Shown: positions 7,798-17,092, counted from the first letter of the stretch. The stretch is 54,690 bases of DNA from an uncultured Prevotellaceae bacterium (GCA_902770195.1 CACXSA010000013.1:1-54690); one strand, 5' to 3'. A program made the numbers and translations. The notes: generated by a model not told the origin, from the sequence alone.

Positions 7798-8745
7798 TTA
7801 GAGTGCCATAAAGCGACGCAGGATCTCGTCAACCTCAACCTGGCGATATTTTCCAGACAATGTGGTACGCGTCTCCCAGTTGTCCTCATTACCCAGATAG
7901 TTCAGCATCATTTCGAATTTGATTTCCTTCTGAGGTGTGGAGAACGACACTTTATGCGTCATGGGGAAGCGTTTGGAGTCGTGCTTCTTGAAATCTTCAT
8001 AGTCCCAGTTCAACTGGTAGTTACCACGATATCTGTCGTTATACATGATGTTCGCCATCTTCACATGAGCAGCAAGATGGTCAACCATCCAGCGATAGGA
8101 CAACTTGCCATCCTCCAACGCCACGATGATATCATCATCAGCGCCCTGCTCGGTCTTGTAACTCTTCAGGTTGCTGTCCGTCAGATGCGACTTGCCAGGC
8201 TGAAAGAGCTCGTTCCAGAACAGAGCCTGTATGACATAGAAATCGATATTGCTGTTGCGCATGAAGTCGAGGTGTGAATAGGGCACCTTCAGGTACTGCT
8301 TGTTGATGCGGTCGATAATCAGCACATAGTCGGGGGTAAACTCCAGACGACCAGCCTCCACAAAACCAAAAGCCATCAGCTGCAAGCGAATCACATCGTC
8401 ACGCTTCATCTTCAGGTTGCCAGTCAACGTCATATTCTGATTGCCTACCTCCACGGAGAACTTAATCTTCGACGTGATGAAACGGGCATGCTGTGCGTTA
8501 TCATTCACCTGAAACAGGAAAGCCTGTCGCTGGACAGAGTCTGACAGGCTACTCTTCTCGGGAGCCTCTACCTTCACCCCCTCAGCAGGTGTTACGGTAT
8601 TTCCCTTGACTGCCTTTGATGCGGTCTTTTCGCTTTTGGGGATGACGGTCCCCTTACGTCCCAGTCCCCTCATCGAGCTACACGATGTTGCAAAGACCAG
8701 CACTGCCATGCAGGCGGTCACCGTCAAGAAACGTAATGTCTTCAT
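7798..8745 (-). CDS. DUF4292 family lipoprotein
   Basis: A 315-residue lipoprotein: the hydrophobic leader ends in a lipobox FATSC, so the mature chain would start at Cys22. The remainder has the beta-rich pattern of DUF4292 (ARFITSKIKFSVEV, TGNLKMKRDDVIRLQLMAF, EAGRLEFTPDYVLIIDR), a family confined mostly to Bacteroidota and similar in outline to LolA/LolB-like folds. The exact role is unknown. Its ATG overlaps the end of the upstream TPR gene by 4 bp (ATGA), so the two are translationally coupled, and the EnvC-like gene follows after 9 bp. An envelope job alongside these two is likely. Confidence 0.9.
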   Translation of the reverse strand: MKTLRFLTVTACMAVLVFATSCSSMRGLGRKGTVIPKSEKTASKAVKGNTVTPAEGVKVEAPEKSSLSDSVQRQAFLFQVNDNAQHARFITSKIKFSVEVGNQNMTLTGNLKMKRDDVIRLQLMAFGFVEAGRLEFTPDYVLIIDRINKQYLKVPYSHLDFMRNSNIDFYVIQALFWNELFQPGKSHLTDSNLKSYKTEQGADDDIIVALEDGKLSYRWMVDHLAAHVKMANIMYNDRYRGNYQLNWDYEDFKKHDSKRFPMTHKVSFSTPQKEIKFEMMLNYLGNEDNWETRTTLSGKYRQVEVDEILRRFMAL

Positions 8746-10499
8746 TCTTTCAGATATTTCTTTAGTTTTATTTTCCTAATCAATACTTGTCGCCTCGGAC
8801 CTTTGATTTCCTGGTCATCAGAAGCAACGGCACGAGCCAGTGACTGTTCCCATAAGGACACCGCTTTTTCTATGTCGCCTACATGATAGTAGATGTCACC
8901 GGCATGCTCCAAGAGTACTGCTGACGAGTCGGAATCGTTCTGCAGGGTCTGGTCGATATAGATGCGGGCCTCGCTATAACGCTTCTGCATGAAAAGTATC
9001 CAGGCATAGGTGTCCAGGTAGGTGGCATTCTTCGGTTCCGCCTTGATGGTACGGTAGGACATCTGCTCTGCCTTGTCCAGCTGCATCCCTTTGATGCTGA
9101 GGTAATAGGCGTAATTGTTCAGGCACCCTATGTTATCATCTTTCCACTGCAGACAAGAGTCATAAGCGGCAAAAGCCTCACGGTCCATTCCCTTTTGATG
9201 CATGATGTCACCCATCACTGCATAGAAGTCGGAGACAATGGCCGGGTCGCTCTGTTGCGTGATAACACCGATGCCATTCTGGAAGGCATCCAGAGCTTCA
9301 TCCAACTGACTCTTCTGGTAGTAGGCGATACCCTGATAGTAATAAAATGCCATTTCATCGGGATTATACTGACGAGCCTCTCTGCATAATGCGATGACGC
9401 GGTCACGGTTCTCCGCCTGCCAGGCATAGCTGACCAGCTGTAAACGGGCCGCCGCATTGTCGGGAGAGATTTGCAGGGCCTGTTCCAACACCTTGCCAAT
9501 GCTATCCTGTGGCATCTTTTTCAGATTCATATAGGTTGCACAGAAGAGGGCCAGGTTGGCATCGCTCTGAGGAAGTTCCAACATCTGGTGAAAGAGGTGC
9601 AGCACACGAGTGGAGTCGCCTCCTGCCCGCTCGCTATCACCTATCACCTGACGCATCAGTGCAACACGGTCTTCCGTAGAGGAGTGCTTGTTCAGCAAGA
9701 TATGCTCTATCAGCTGGTTAGCAGCCAAGGTGTCATGTTGCTCATTATAATGAGCCAGCATCGCCATCTGAGCATTGCGATTGTCGGGATCATCCTTTAA
9801 TATCTCATGATAGATAGCCAGCGCCTTCTTCTGTTGTCCATTGACATAGAGCGTGTTAGCATACAGACAGCGGTAGTTGTTGTCATGCGGATACTGGTCT
9901 GCCAACTGCTTCATCTCACTGATGGCTGCCTTCTTGTCACCTTTCTGCGTGAAAAGGCTGCTCTTGGCAAAGGAAAGGCGCTCCGTCTTTCCCTCTATCG
10001 TTTCAAGCCTGTTCAACGTCCGGATGGCGTTATCATAGTCCTGCTGCTGCTCATACAGCTGCACCAGCATGCCTAACACCTCGTCGCGCTCACGACTCTT
10101 GTCATACAGGCGTTCCAGCATCCCAATGCCTTCGGAATATTGACGACGCGATATATAAATATTTGCCAACGTCTCGAGATAAGTAGTATTATCGGGCTCC
10201 AGGTCCAGTGCCTTCTTCATCAGTCCGAGCATCTTGTCTTTCTGATTCAGTGCACCATAGTATTGGGCAAGATAATAGTAAGCCTCCGAACGGGTGGAAT
10301 CTATCTCCACGCAATGGCGCAGCAGGTCGAAAGCCGCATCACTGTTTCCCTTTTCACGCTGTACGATGGCTTCGAGAAAGAAATTATCATAGCGCCTCGA
10401 AGTGTCTTGCGCCACTGCGAGGCTAGTGAATAGTGAACAGTGAATAGTGAATAGTATCACTACTGCTATCAATCTTCTTATCGTCGTCCCCATAATCAT
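8742..10499 (-). CDS. Secreted tetratricopeptide repeat protein
   Basis: A 585-residue protein with a signal peptide (about residues 1-30, cleavage near VAQ) and at least ten TPR units spread from ~35 to 580 (SEAYYYLAQYYGALNQKD, NAQMAMLAHYNEQHD, IGCLNNYAYYLSIKGM, DSSAVLLEHAGDIYYHVGD). It is a periplasmic or membrane-surface scaffold; partners are unknown, though it is coupled to a DUF4292 lipoprotein and an EnvC-like protein. Two oddities: the hydrophobic core of its signal peptide (FTIHCSLFTS, residues 17-26) is encoded by a TTCACTA/TTCACTG heptamer array, and its ATG shares one base with the stop codon of the upstream 4HB gene. A second ATG at codon 3 is equally usable. Confidence 0.9.
   Translation of the reverse strand: MIMGTTIRRLIAVVILFTIHCSLFTSLAVAQDTSRRYDNFFLEAIVQREKGNSDAAFDLLRHCVEIDSTRSEAYYYLAQYYGALNQKDKMLGLMKKALDLEPDNTTYLETLANIYISRRQYSEGIGMLERLYDKSRERDEVLGMLVQLYEQQQDYDNAIRTLNRLETIEGKTERLSFAKSSLFTQKGDKKAAISEMKQLADQYPHDNNYRCLYANTLYVNGQQKKALAIYHEILKDDPDNRNAQMAMLAHYNEQHDTLAANQLIEHILLNKHSSTEDRVALMRQVIGDSERAGGDSTRVLHLFHQMLELPQSDANLALFCATYMNLKKMPQDSIGKVLEQALQISPDNAAARLQLVSYAWQAENRDRVIALCREARQYNPDEMAFYYYQGIAYYQKSQLDEALDAFQNGIGVITQQSDPAIVSDFYAVMGDIMHQKGMDREAFAAYDSCLQWKDDNIGCLNNYAYYLSIKGMQLDKAEQMSYRTIKAEPKNATYLDTYAWILFMQKRYSEARIYIDQTLQNDSDSSAVLLEHAGDIYYHVGDIEKAVSLWEQSLARAVASDDQEIKGPRRQVLIRKIKLKKYLKE
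10424..10456 (+). repeat. Heptamer array inside the TPR gene's signal-peptide codons
   Basis: On the plus strand the units are TAGTGAA, TAGTGAA, CAGTGAA, TAGTGAA. On the coding (minus) strand they read TTCACTA/TTCACTG and encode FTIHCSLFTS. It is the left, inverse partner of the array at 10847-10944, with a 4HB gene between them. Confidence 0.85.
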
Positions 10500-10849
10500 T
10501 ATTCTTTCTTTGCCGTCTTCAACGATGATATAATCATACGGATTAACTCATCCAAATCGGATTTGAGTGAATTATATGTTTCCAGTGTCAAGTAATCGGT
10601 TTTCTTAAGAAGAATCAACCAATATGAAGTTTCATTTGCTTCTTTTAGAGATATGCTTAATTTACTGACGAAATCAGCTTTGCTTTGTGCATACACACCT
10701 TCATGGATGTTTGCACCGATACTGGTTCCACTCCTTAGAAATTGCTTAGACATAATAAATTCACTCTTTTCTTTTTGCAAGAATTGAGCGCAATGTACCA
10801 CACGGACACCAAAATCTATAGATTTTATTGCCAAAACACTCTCTGCCAT
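10499..10849 (-). CDS. Four-helix-bundle protein (S23/IVS family), copy 2
   Basis: A 116-residue member of the same family as the gene at 2718-3089; shared signatures are FLRSGTSIGANIHEGVYAQSKADF and LSISLKEANETSYWLILL. Apart from these conserved helices the two copies differ throughout, so they are not a recent duplication. The ATG is fused to the edge of a TTCACTG/TTCACTA array on the opposite strand. The TAA stop overlaps the TPR start by one base, so the gene sits in the dut/TPR/DUF4292/EnvC run as an extra first or second member. Function is unknown; a role as part of an array-bounded insertion cassette is inference from the similar setting of copy 1. Confidence 0.9.
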   Translation of the reverse strand: MAESVLAIKSIDFGVRVVHCAQFLQKEKSEFIMSKQFLRSGTSIGANIHEGVYAQSKADFVSKLSISLKEANETSYWLILLKKTDYLTLETYNSLKSDLDELIRMIISSLKTAKKE

Positions 10850-10944
10850 TCACTATTCACTGTTCACTATTCACTGTTCACTATTCACTGTTCACTATTC
10901 ACTGTTCACTATTCACTGTTCACTATTCACTGTTCACTATTCAC
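10847..10944 (-). repeat. Alternating TTCACTA/TTCACTG heptamer array, ~14 units
   Basis: About fourteen 7-bp units alternate strictly between TTCACTA and TTCACTG on the plus strand, giving a 14-bp super-period. On the minus strand, the direction of transcription, each unit contains TGA. It is followed at 10945-10978 by a GC-rich stretch with the perfect hairpin GGCGC-TT-GCGCC, next to the dut stop codon. Confidence 0.92.
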
Positions 10945-10975
10945 TAGCGAAGCGTTTCACTAGGCGCTTGCGCCG

Positions 10976-11413
10976 CTATTTCACACCAGTATGTCCATAG
11001 CCACCTTCGCCGCGCTCCGTCTGGTCCAGTTCCTCGACAACAACGAGGTCGCCCTGTTCGTGACGGGCGATAACCATCTGGGCAATACGCTCACCGTCGT
11101 TGATGACGAAGTCTTCCTGCGACAGATTGATAAGTACCACACCTATCTCACCACGATAGTCGGCATCGATGGTGCCCGGAGTGTTCAACACCGTAAGACC
11201 GTGCTTCAAGGCGAGACCACTGCGAGGACGCACCTGAGCCTCATAGCCCTCAGGAAGGGCGATATGCAGACCTGTCGGAATCAGCCTGCGCTCCATCGGA
11301 TGCAGGGTGACAGGCTCACTCAGATTAGCCCTCAGGTCCATGCCGGCACTCTGCGGTGTAGCGTATGCAGGCAACTGTTGATGTCCGCGATTGACAACCT
11401 TAATCTTTATCAT
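10976..11413 (-). CDS. dut: dUTP diphosphatase
   Basis: A 145-residue trimeric dUTPase, which cleaves dUTP to dUMP and pyrophosphate, keeping uracil out of DNA and feeding thymidylate synthesis. All five motifs are present: AGMDLRA (1), [10 protein letters not shown] (2), [13 protein letters not shown] (3), RIAQMV (4) and [10 protein letters not shown] (5), with tyrosine in place of the usual phenylalanine in motif 5. The stop codon is followed by a small GC hairpin and a heptamer array, so transcription into the 4HB and TPR genes may be reduced. A -7 element stands ~30 bp upstream. Confidence 0.97.
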   Translation of the reverse strand: MIKIKVVNRGHQQLPAYATPQSAGMDLRANLSEPVTLHPMERRLIPTGLHIALPEGYEAQVRPRSGLALKHGLTVLNTPGTIDADYRGEIGVVLINLSQEDFVINDGERIAQMVIARHEQGDLVVVEELDQTERGEGGYGHTGVK

Positions 11414-11442
11414 TTTGAAATGCTTCTAAATTAAATAATGTG

Positions 11443-11450
11443 CAAAGGTA
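11443..11450 (-). promoter_or_regulatory. -7 promoter element of dut
   Basis: TACCTTTG on the minus strand, 29 bp upstream of the dut start codon. Confidence 0.6.
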
Positions 11451-11540
11451 GTCATTTCCTCTCAAACTACCATCATTTTCTCCCGAATTTGTATCTTTTT
11501 ATCATTTCGAGGGATATTTGGCAGAAAAAGAAGAAAGTCA

Positions 11541-11572
11541 TTTGTCTATCTCATTTTTTATTCGTAATTTCG
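11541..11572 (+). promoter_or_regulatory. Promoter of dgt, likely leaderless
   Basis: TTTG (11541-11544) and TAATTTCG (11565-11572) are spaced 20 bp. The ATG at 11581 starts 8 bp after the -7 element, so the mRNA should begin at or just before the start codon. Confidence 0.65.
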
Positions 11573-11580
11573 CACCCGAT

Positions 11581-12921
11581 ATGGAATGGACACAACTGAT
11601 ATCAAACAAACGGCTGGGACAGGAGCACCGGCATACGGAGCGACACGATGACCGGACAGAGTTCAAAAGGGATTACGACCGACTGATTTTCTCAGCCCCT
11701 TTTCGCAGACTACAGAACAAGACGCAGGTATTCCCCCTGCCAGGCAGTATTTTCGTACACAACCGGCTGACCCACTCGCTGGAAGTGGCCAGTGTAGGCA
11801 TGTCGCTAGGCAATGACGTGGCGCAACGCATCATTCAAGAGAAACGTCCTGAACTGCGAGGAACGATGTTCGAACAGATCGGACAGATAGTATCTACTGC
11901 ATGCCTTGCCCACGATTTAGGCAATCCCCCGTTTGGTCATTCAGGTGAGAAGGCCATCCAGACATTCTTCACGGAAGGAGCTGGCAACGCTCTAAAATCG
12001 GAGGTTTCATCGGAGTTTTGGGATGACATCACCCACTTTGAGGGTAATGCCAATGCCTTCCGACTGCTGACCCACCAGTTTAAAGGTCGTCGGGCAGGAG
12101 GCTTTGTGATGACCTATTCGACGCTGGCAAGCATTGTCAAATACCCTTATGCCTCATCAGCAGCCAGCAAGAAAGGAAAGTTCGGCTTCTTCAAGTCGGA
12201 GCAGGAATATTACCAGCGCATTGCCGATGAAATGGGAATTATGTGCAAGTCAGCACCTGATGAACCCTTGCGCTATGCCCGTCATCCACTGGTTTATCTG
12301 GTGGAAGCTGCGGATGATATCTGTTACGAAATTATGGACCTTGAAGATGCCCACAAGCTGAAAATACTCACCTACGACGAAACAGAACGTCTGTTGTTGG
12401 GATTCTTCAATCAAGAGAATCAGGAAAAAATTCTGAAGCGAATTGTTGACGAGGAACTGAAAGACCCCAACGAAAAGGTGGTATATATGCGTGCCTGCGT
12501 GATCGGAAAACTGGAAAACGAATGTGTCAATACATTTGTAGAAAACGAAGATGCGATACTAAACGGCACCTTTGAAGGTTCATTAATACAACACATCAAC
12601 GAAGTGCAGCGTAATGCCTACCAACAATGTGCGAAACTTTCCGTTGAGCGCATCTATCGTAGCCGACCCGTTTTGGACGTAGAACTCTCCGGTTACAAGA
12701 TTATGGAAACCCTGATGGAACAGATGACGGAAGCGGTGATGCACCCCGAGCGATATTACTCCCAGCAACTCATAGAGCGTGTCAGTTCTCAGTATGACAT
12801 CAACAGTAATGACCTGGAGACGCGCATCATGGCTGTCATAGACTATATAGCCGGCATGACAGATATCTATGCGCTTGACGTCTATCAGAAGATAAATGGT
12901 ATCTCACTACCTATCGTGTAA
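11581..12921 (+). CDS. dgt: Deoxyguanosinetriphosphate triphosphohydrolase
   Basis: An HD-domain dNTPase of about 446 residues that cleaves dGTP (or other dNTPs) to the nucleoside and triphosphate. The metal site is visible: His in NRLTHSLEVASVG, and the HD pair in CLAHDLGNPPFGHSGEKA (about residue 108), with a further conserved Asp in LVEAADDICYEIMDLED. The N-terminal EFKRDYDRLIFSAPFRRLQNKTQV matches the family. I start at the ATG at 11581 directly behind the promoter; the longer frame begins upstream of the -7 element. It ends 2 bp from the end of the convergent beta-helix gene. Confidence 0.94.
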   Translation: MEWTQLISNKRLGQEHRHTERHDDRTEFKRDYDRLIFSAPFRRLQNKTQVFPLPGSIFVHNRLTHSLEVASVGMSLGNDVAQRIIQEKRPELRGTMFEQIGQIVSTACLAHDLGNPPFGHSGEKAIQTFFTEGAGNALKSEVSSEFWDDITHFEGNANAFRLLTHQFKGRRAGGFVMTYSTLASIVKYPYASSAASKKGKFGFFKSEQEYYQRIADEMGIMCKSAPDEPLRYARHPLVYLVEAADDICYEIMDLEDAHKLKILTYDETERLLLGFFNQENQEKILKRIVDEELKDPNEKVVYMRACVIGKLENECVNTFVENEDAILNGTFEGSLIQHINEVQRNAYQQCAKLSVERIYRSRPVLDVELSGYKIMETLMEQMTEAVMHPERYYSQQLIERVSSQYDINSNDLETRIMAVIDYIAGMTDIYALDVYQKINGISLPIV

Positions 12922-12923
12922 TA

Positions 12924-15188
12924 TCATTTCCACTCCACCATCACACTATGAAGCATGGTGGTGCTTTCACCACACGAACCGGTATGCTGAATGTGAACGC
13001 CTCCAAAAGCGTTTGGTTCTACTTGTGCCGTGAGCTTCACTTCATGAGGGAGTACAGAATCAGCAGGTCGGGGTGTCTTGGTAGAAACACTAGCAGACAG
13101 CTGATTACCGTTGAAATCAAGAAAAATAGTACATCCCGTACGATAACAGGTAGAAGAAACAGCCTCTGAAATCGGAGTTACCACACCATTATTATAGCGT
13201 ACCAACAGGAAGTCAACCGCTTTGGCATGCTTGGTGGTGCGAATGATTCGCAAGCCATAGCCTGTAAGTGTCTGGGTATTGAACTTCAGGCAAACATCCA
13301 TATACTGACCCGTAGCTGAACCAAACCCTTGACCTGCCGTCTTGGTGGGATCTACCTGCAATGTCAAAGACATATCTCCATATAAACGGGAAACATTCCC
13401 AGCAGAACGGGATACCGGCGTGTACATCAGGCGAGCACCCCGTTGTGCCTGCAACAATCCTTTTCCAACGGCACCATTGAACCCTTCACCATATTCCCAC
13501 ATCGGTTTCTGAACATCAAATGCCCAGGGGAATGCAGCAGTATCCTGAGGCTTATACCCATCAACCGTCCAATAGCCTGGCAGTATCTGGGGTTGCCACT
13601 CGCAGGGAAAATCGTGGAAGTCGGTGAAAAGGGTGGTTTTACTAGTGGAACTTGTGTGACCAGGAAGACTAGACAACTTTATACTGCTTGAGACCGCAGA
13701 GCCGTAGGTGCTCCGCTGATGTTTGGGCTCCATGGTAGCACTAATCTGCTGTCCACGGTCCGCTGCTGTCAAGAAATAGACCCTCTCAGGCTTATCATGC
13801 GTGGTGGAAACGGGGATGTTGTTACGATACCAGGTGATACGCGACTCGTCACGACGCCCCTTTAAGTCGAGTTGATAGTCTAATTGCAGACAATCCTTCT
13901 TCTGGACGATACGAGGCCGTTTCCTAAAAGCAGGGGGAGGTAATATAGAAGGTTTAACAACCACATGACAAGCCGCCTCGCGTCCGTCTTCAGTAGAGGC
14001 GATGATACAGAAATCTGCCATTTCATCTGTGTTATTGGTAGGAATGACAAAGGTAGAGCCTTCGTTTACGGGACTAAGCGACACGAAGGATTCGTAGCCC
14101 GTGGGAATGCTCCAGCGGACGGTTTCAGGGCAAGTAAGGCGAAGCGTATCCTGACCTGTCAGCAACGTCGCCTCATGCTGGCTGATGTCCAAATAGGGTG
14201 TTTTCTGCAAAGACTCGTTGAGCATCAAGGGTTGAAGCGTGTTTTGTGGCTGACGATTACCTACCAAGTATGGTTTTCCATTCAGCGTAAAATTGCTTTG
14301 ATAACAACGCAGCCAAGGCTGAGGATAGGCTGTCCAACCTATATAGACACTATCTGAAGGAGCCATGAAGCGACAGTCGATAAGTGTAACCGGACCTCCT
14401 TGCTTACAGAAATACAACTCACGACTATCACTTTTTGCGTTGAAAAGGCAATTGATGAACATCGCACCAGCACCTCGCGTGCTCCAGAATGGCTTCTGTC
14501 CATAAAAATCGAAGTTGCAGTCGCGATAGATAGCCGTACCATTCAAGGCATCATCCGTACACTCGAAATGACAATCTTCGTAATAGGAATAACGCGCACC
14601 ATTCAGCGGATTCAAATTGAGTCTGCTGATAAAGCGCACCCGGCAAGCTTTTAGCGTGTCACCATGAACATAGCCCACATGCGCCTGCGTGATGGCATCC
14701 GACCGTTTTTGTCGATTTAATCGGGGATTTCGGGGATATATCAAATCTACATTGCAGTAGTTACCCATCGTGAGATTCTCAACGTTTAACGTCTTCACCC
14801 AGAAATCAAACATCGTGAAATTGCCTATGGCTCCCTGTGTCTGACCTCGTTGTGAGGCAAGCACCACATCCTGTGGAACGAGACCTTGTCCGACTAGAGA
14901 AAGATAAGAGCAGCGAACCGTCATGCCAAATGGCTCACGACCGTTCTTTCCCACTTTTACGGTAGTATCGTCAGGATCGTCAATCCAATAGACTCCCGGC
15001 CGTATATAGACCGTCATCGGATTCTCTGCTGTTCCCTCCTTGAAATGTGCAGCTGCCTCCTGAAAAGTCTTATAGACATGGGGGACACCAGAAACCGCCT
15101 CCGCATCAACTATGACATGAAGGGAATCGAGGCTCTGAGCAAGAGCCACTACGGGCAAAAGAGCCCATAACAACAAAAGTCGTCGCAT
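12924..15188 (-). CDS. Secreted right-handed beta-helix protein, pectinesterase-like N-terminus
   Basis: A 754-residue protein with a signal peptide (to about residue 17, VALAQ). Residues ~25-300 follow the pectin methylesterase/pectate-lyase beta-helix pattern: an opening KTFQEAA, the TVYIRPGVYWI strand, SLVGQG, then rungs such as NLTMGNYCNVDL, CRVRFISRLNLNPLNG and YYEDCHFECTDDALNGTAIYRDC. I cannot confirm the pectinesterase catalytic Asp-Asp-Gln-Arg set, so enzymatic activity is uncertain. Residues ~340-500 look like Ig-like beta modules and the C-terminal ~220 like a jelly roll. A polysaccharide target is plausible, but no sugar-use genes surround it. It is convergent with dgt. Confidence 0.7.
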   Translation of the reverse strand: MRRLLLLWALLPVVALAQSLDSLHVIVDAEAVSGVPHVYKTFQEAAAHFKEGTAENPMTVYIRPGVYWIDDPDDTTVKVGKNGREPFGMTVRCSYLSLVGQGLVPQDVVLASQRGQTQGAIGNFTMFDFWVKTLNVENLTMGNYCNVDLIYPRNPRLNRQKRSDAITQAHVGYVHGDTLKACRVRFISRLNLNPLNGARYSYYEDCHFECTDDALNGTAIYRDCNFDFYGQKPFWSTRGAGAMFINCLFNAKSDSRELYFCKQGGPVTLIDCRFMAPSDSVYIGWTAYPQPWLRCYQSNFTLNGKPYLVGNRQPQNTLQPLMLNESLQKTPYLDISQHEATLLTGQDTLRLTCPETVRWSIPTGYESFVSLSPVNEGSTFVIPTNNTDEMADFCIIASTEDGREAACHVVVKPSILPPPAFRKRPRIVQKKDCLQLDYQLDLKGRRDESRITWYRNNIPVSTTHDKPERVYFLTAADRGQQISATMEPKHQRSTYGSAVSSSIKLSSLPGHTSSTSKTTLFTDFHDFPCEWQPQILPGYWTVDGYKPQDTAAFPWAFDVQKPMWEYGEGFNGAVGKGLLQAQRGARLMYTPVSRSAGNVSRLYGDMSLTLQVDPTKTAGQGFGSATGQYMDVCLKFNTQTLTGYGLRIIRTTKHAKAVDFLLVRYNNGVVTPISEAVSSTCYRTGCTIFLDFNGNQLSASVSTKTPRPADSVLPHEVKLTAQVEPNAFGGVHIQHTGSCGESTTMLHSVMVEWK

Positions 15189-15197
15189 GTTTTAGTT

Positions 15198-16196
15198 TTA
15201 GTCTTTGTTTTTGTCTTTATAGATAATCTTGTTAGCACCAGACGTGAGTTCCAACTCATCATGATGCATAGCAATAAAAGTATCGATATGACGCTTGCGT
15301 TTCTCTTCGAAAATCTCATCGATGGCAATCAGGATTCCCGTTTCCTCCACATCACCGAAACCATAGTTGATAGCCGTTCCAAAGAGTTTCATCGTTGGTG
15401 AAAGTCCCATATAGGCATTGACCAAAGGAGGAATATTATATCCTAACTTACGGATCTCGCGATTGAGGATAAGGTAATCCTCCTTAAACGAATGTCCACA
15501 GAAAAGAGTATCCAGTTCTTGGGGATTTGTATCCATTTTCAGCGGTTTCATCGGTATGATAAGGTGCTCTTTATCGTCAAAATACTTTTTCAGGAAATAG
15601 AGTATCATATCACGTCCTTTACGGATATAAGAAGGATACATCGTCATTTTTCCGAAATAGTATCGAACGTTAGGACGAATGACGGTCAAAGCACCCAGTC
15701 CGTCCCATAAATTATCCAAAGCAAAAAGACTCTTGGCACCCATGCGTGACGACTGATAAGGCAAGGAGACAAAAGACCTGCCTAGCTCCACCGTTTGGGG
15801 AGCGTATTCTTTGATGAACTTCTCAGAGAAGTGGAACATGTGACTCGTCGCGAGAATAGGCTGTCCTTGTGCATCATACTGCCAGTCGGTACCTGGCAGA
15901 TAGCGATAGCCACCAATGATCTCTTCCTCCTCGGGGTTCCATACTATCAACTGCTTATAACAATTCTCACAAGTATCGAACTCGTCTATATCAGCCTCTT
16001 TGCCTGTTCCGCCACCAGCCTCTCGGAAAGCTATCTCACGCAGTCTTCCTATCTCAAGCATTACATGAGGCGCATTATGTTCCGTGATGACATAAATCTC
16101 ATTGTTGCTCTTGTTTGTCATACGCAACTGCTTGTCGGGCGTCAACTCGCTTTTAAGCAATTCTTTGCTGATAGGCTGGATAATTGGCTGTTCCAT
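15198..16196 (-). CDS. glsB: GNAT/hemolysin-like N-acyltransferase, probable GlsB
   Basis: A 332-residue acyltransferase of the OlsB/hemolysin-like group. Recognisable features are REIAFREAGGGTGKEADIDEFD, EEIIGGYRYLPG, VELGRSFVSLPYQ and the GPATDPV-like centre GALTVIRPNVRYYFGKMTM. In Bacteroides a gene pair of this kind makes glycine lipids: this enzyme attaches a 3-hydroxy fatty acid to glycine, and the neighbouring O-acyltransferase adds the second chain. The gene follows the O-acyltransferase at 16231-17058 on the same strand with 34 bp between, which fits that pathway. Assignment rests on family and on this pairing. Confidence 0.8.
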   Translation of the reverse strand: MEQPIIQPISKELLKSELTPDKQLRMTNKSNNEIYVITEHNAPHVMLEIGRLREIAFREAGGGTGKEADIDEFDTCENCYKQLIVWNPEEEEIIGGYRYLPGTDWQYDAQGQPILATSHMFHFSEKFIKEYAPQTVELGRSFVSLPYQSSRMGAKSLFALDNLWDGLGALTVIRPNVRYYFGKMTMYPSYIRKGRDMILYFLKKYFDDKEHLIIPMKPLKMDTNPQELDTLFCGHSFKEDYLILNREIRKLGYNIPPLVNAYMGLSPTMKLFGTAINYGFGDVEETGILIAIDEIFEEKRKRHIDTFIAMHHDELELTSGANKIIYKDKNKD

Positions 16197-16230
16197 TGTT
16201 TGAAGTTATTATAGTTGTTATCTAGGCGGA

Positions 16231-17058
16231 CTAGAGTTTATAAACGATATCTTGAACATACTGTGCCCATTGGCGGGGCGTCTTGCTCTTATCAAACGTC
16301 TGCCAGGGGATGGGCTTTCCTATCCTTACTTCAAACGTTTTACCAACATTCTTGTACATCTCGTCAACCAAATAGATCATCGCCAGATTAAAAGGCAAAT
16401 ATTTGTCACTGAAATTAGCCAACTTATAAAAGAAAGGGGAGTTCTGACCGCCAAAATGAATAGGCACCACGTCACGATGATACTCAACACTTTTCTGGAT
16501 AAACGTCTTAGACCAAGGTATATCGCGGATAGTCCCGTCCTTCTGCCTACGGGAACAGATGCCTGCAGGATACATCAACATGTGGTACTGGCTCTCGAAA
16601 CCCGCTTTTACTATAGCAGGAAAGTTACGGCTCTGATGTCCAGTCTTATTAATGGGAATACAAAGAGGAGCCAATCCTGGAAGATTCATCAGAAGATCGT
16701 TGACCAAATAACGGAAGCGAGAGTCGAAATGACGACCGATAATAGCCCCTAACGCCACACCGTCAGCACCCCCTAAGGGGTGATTGGACACAATGGTATA
16801 TAAACGGCCATCGTCCTTTGAAGGCAAGTTTTCCATTCCTTTTATCTCCAAAGTCATCTGAAGATATCGGACACATTCTTCCAACCAGTCTGTCCCCACT
16901 TTATTACGCGAATCCCAAAGATAAGCATTCACCTGATCTTGATGAATGACACGCTTCAACCACGACACCAATGGACGAGGTACCCATTTGGCCTTTGCGC
17001 CCATCTTGTCTTTCAGAATGTTATCAATATCAATAGTCTTCTCTGTAATTTGTCCCAT
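16231..17058 (-). CDS. glsA: PlsC-like O-acyltransferase, probable GlsA
   Basis: A 275-residue lysophospholipid-acyltransferase-like protein. The acceptor motif reads SNHPLGGADG: the Asp stands six residues after the His (HX5D), one more than the classical HX4D. Downstream blocks follow the family: PINKTGHQSRNF, MLMYPAGICSR (substrate site) and VVPIHFGGQNS. It should transfer an acyl chain from acyl carrier protein to the hydroxyl of N-acyl glycine, completing glycine lipid with GlsB. The inner membrane is the likely site. It leads a two-gene operon behind a -7 element at 17085. Confidence 0.8.
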   Translation of the reverse strand: MGQITEKTIDIDNILKDKMGAKAKWVPRPLVSWLKRVIHQDQVNAYLWDSRNKVGTDWLEECVRYLQMTLEIKGMENLPSKDDGRLYTIVSNHPLGGADGVALGAIIGRHFDSRFRYLVNDLLMNLPGLAPLCIPINKTGHQSRNFPAIVKAGFESQYHMLMYPAGICSRRQKDGTIRDIPWSKTFIQKSVEYHRDVVPIHFGGQNSPFFYKLANFSDKYLPFNLAMIYLVDEMYKNVGKTFEVRIGKPIPWQTFDKSKTPRQWAQYVQDIVYKL

Positions 17059-17084
17059 TTTTCCATAATGTTACTAACAGTTTG

Positions 17085-17092
17085 CAAAGTTA
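17085..17092 (-). promoter_or_regulatory. -7 promoter element of the glsA-glsB operon
   Basis: TAACTTTG on the minus strand, 26 bp upstream of the glsA start codon. It diverges from the mraZ promoter 110 bp away. Confidence 0.6.
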
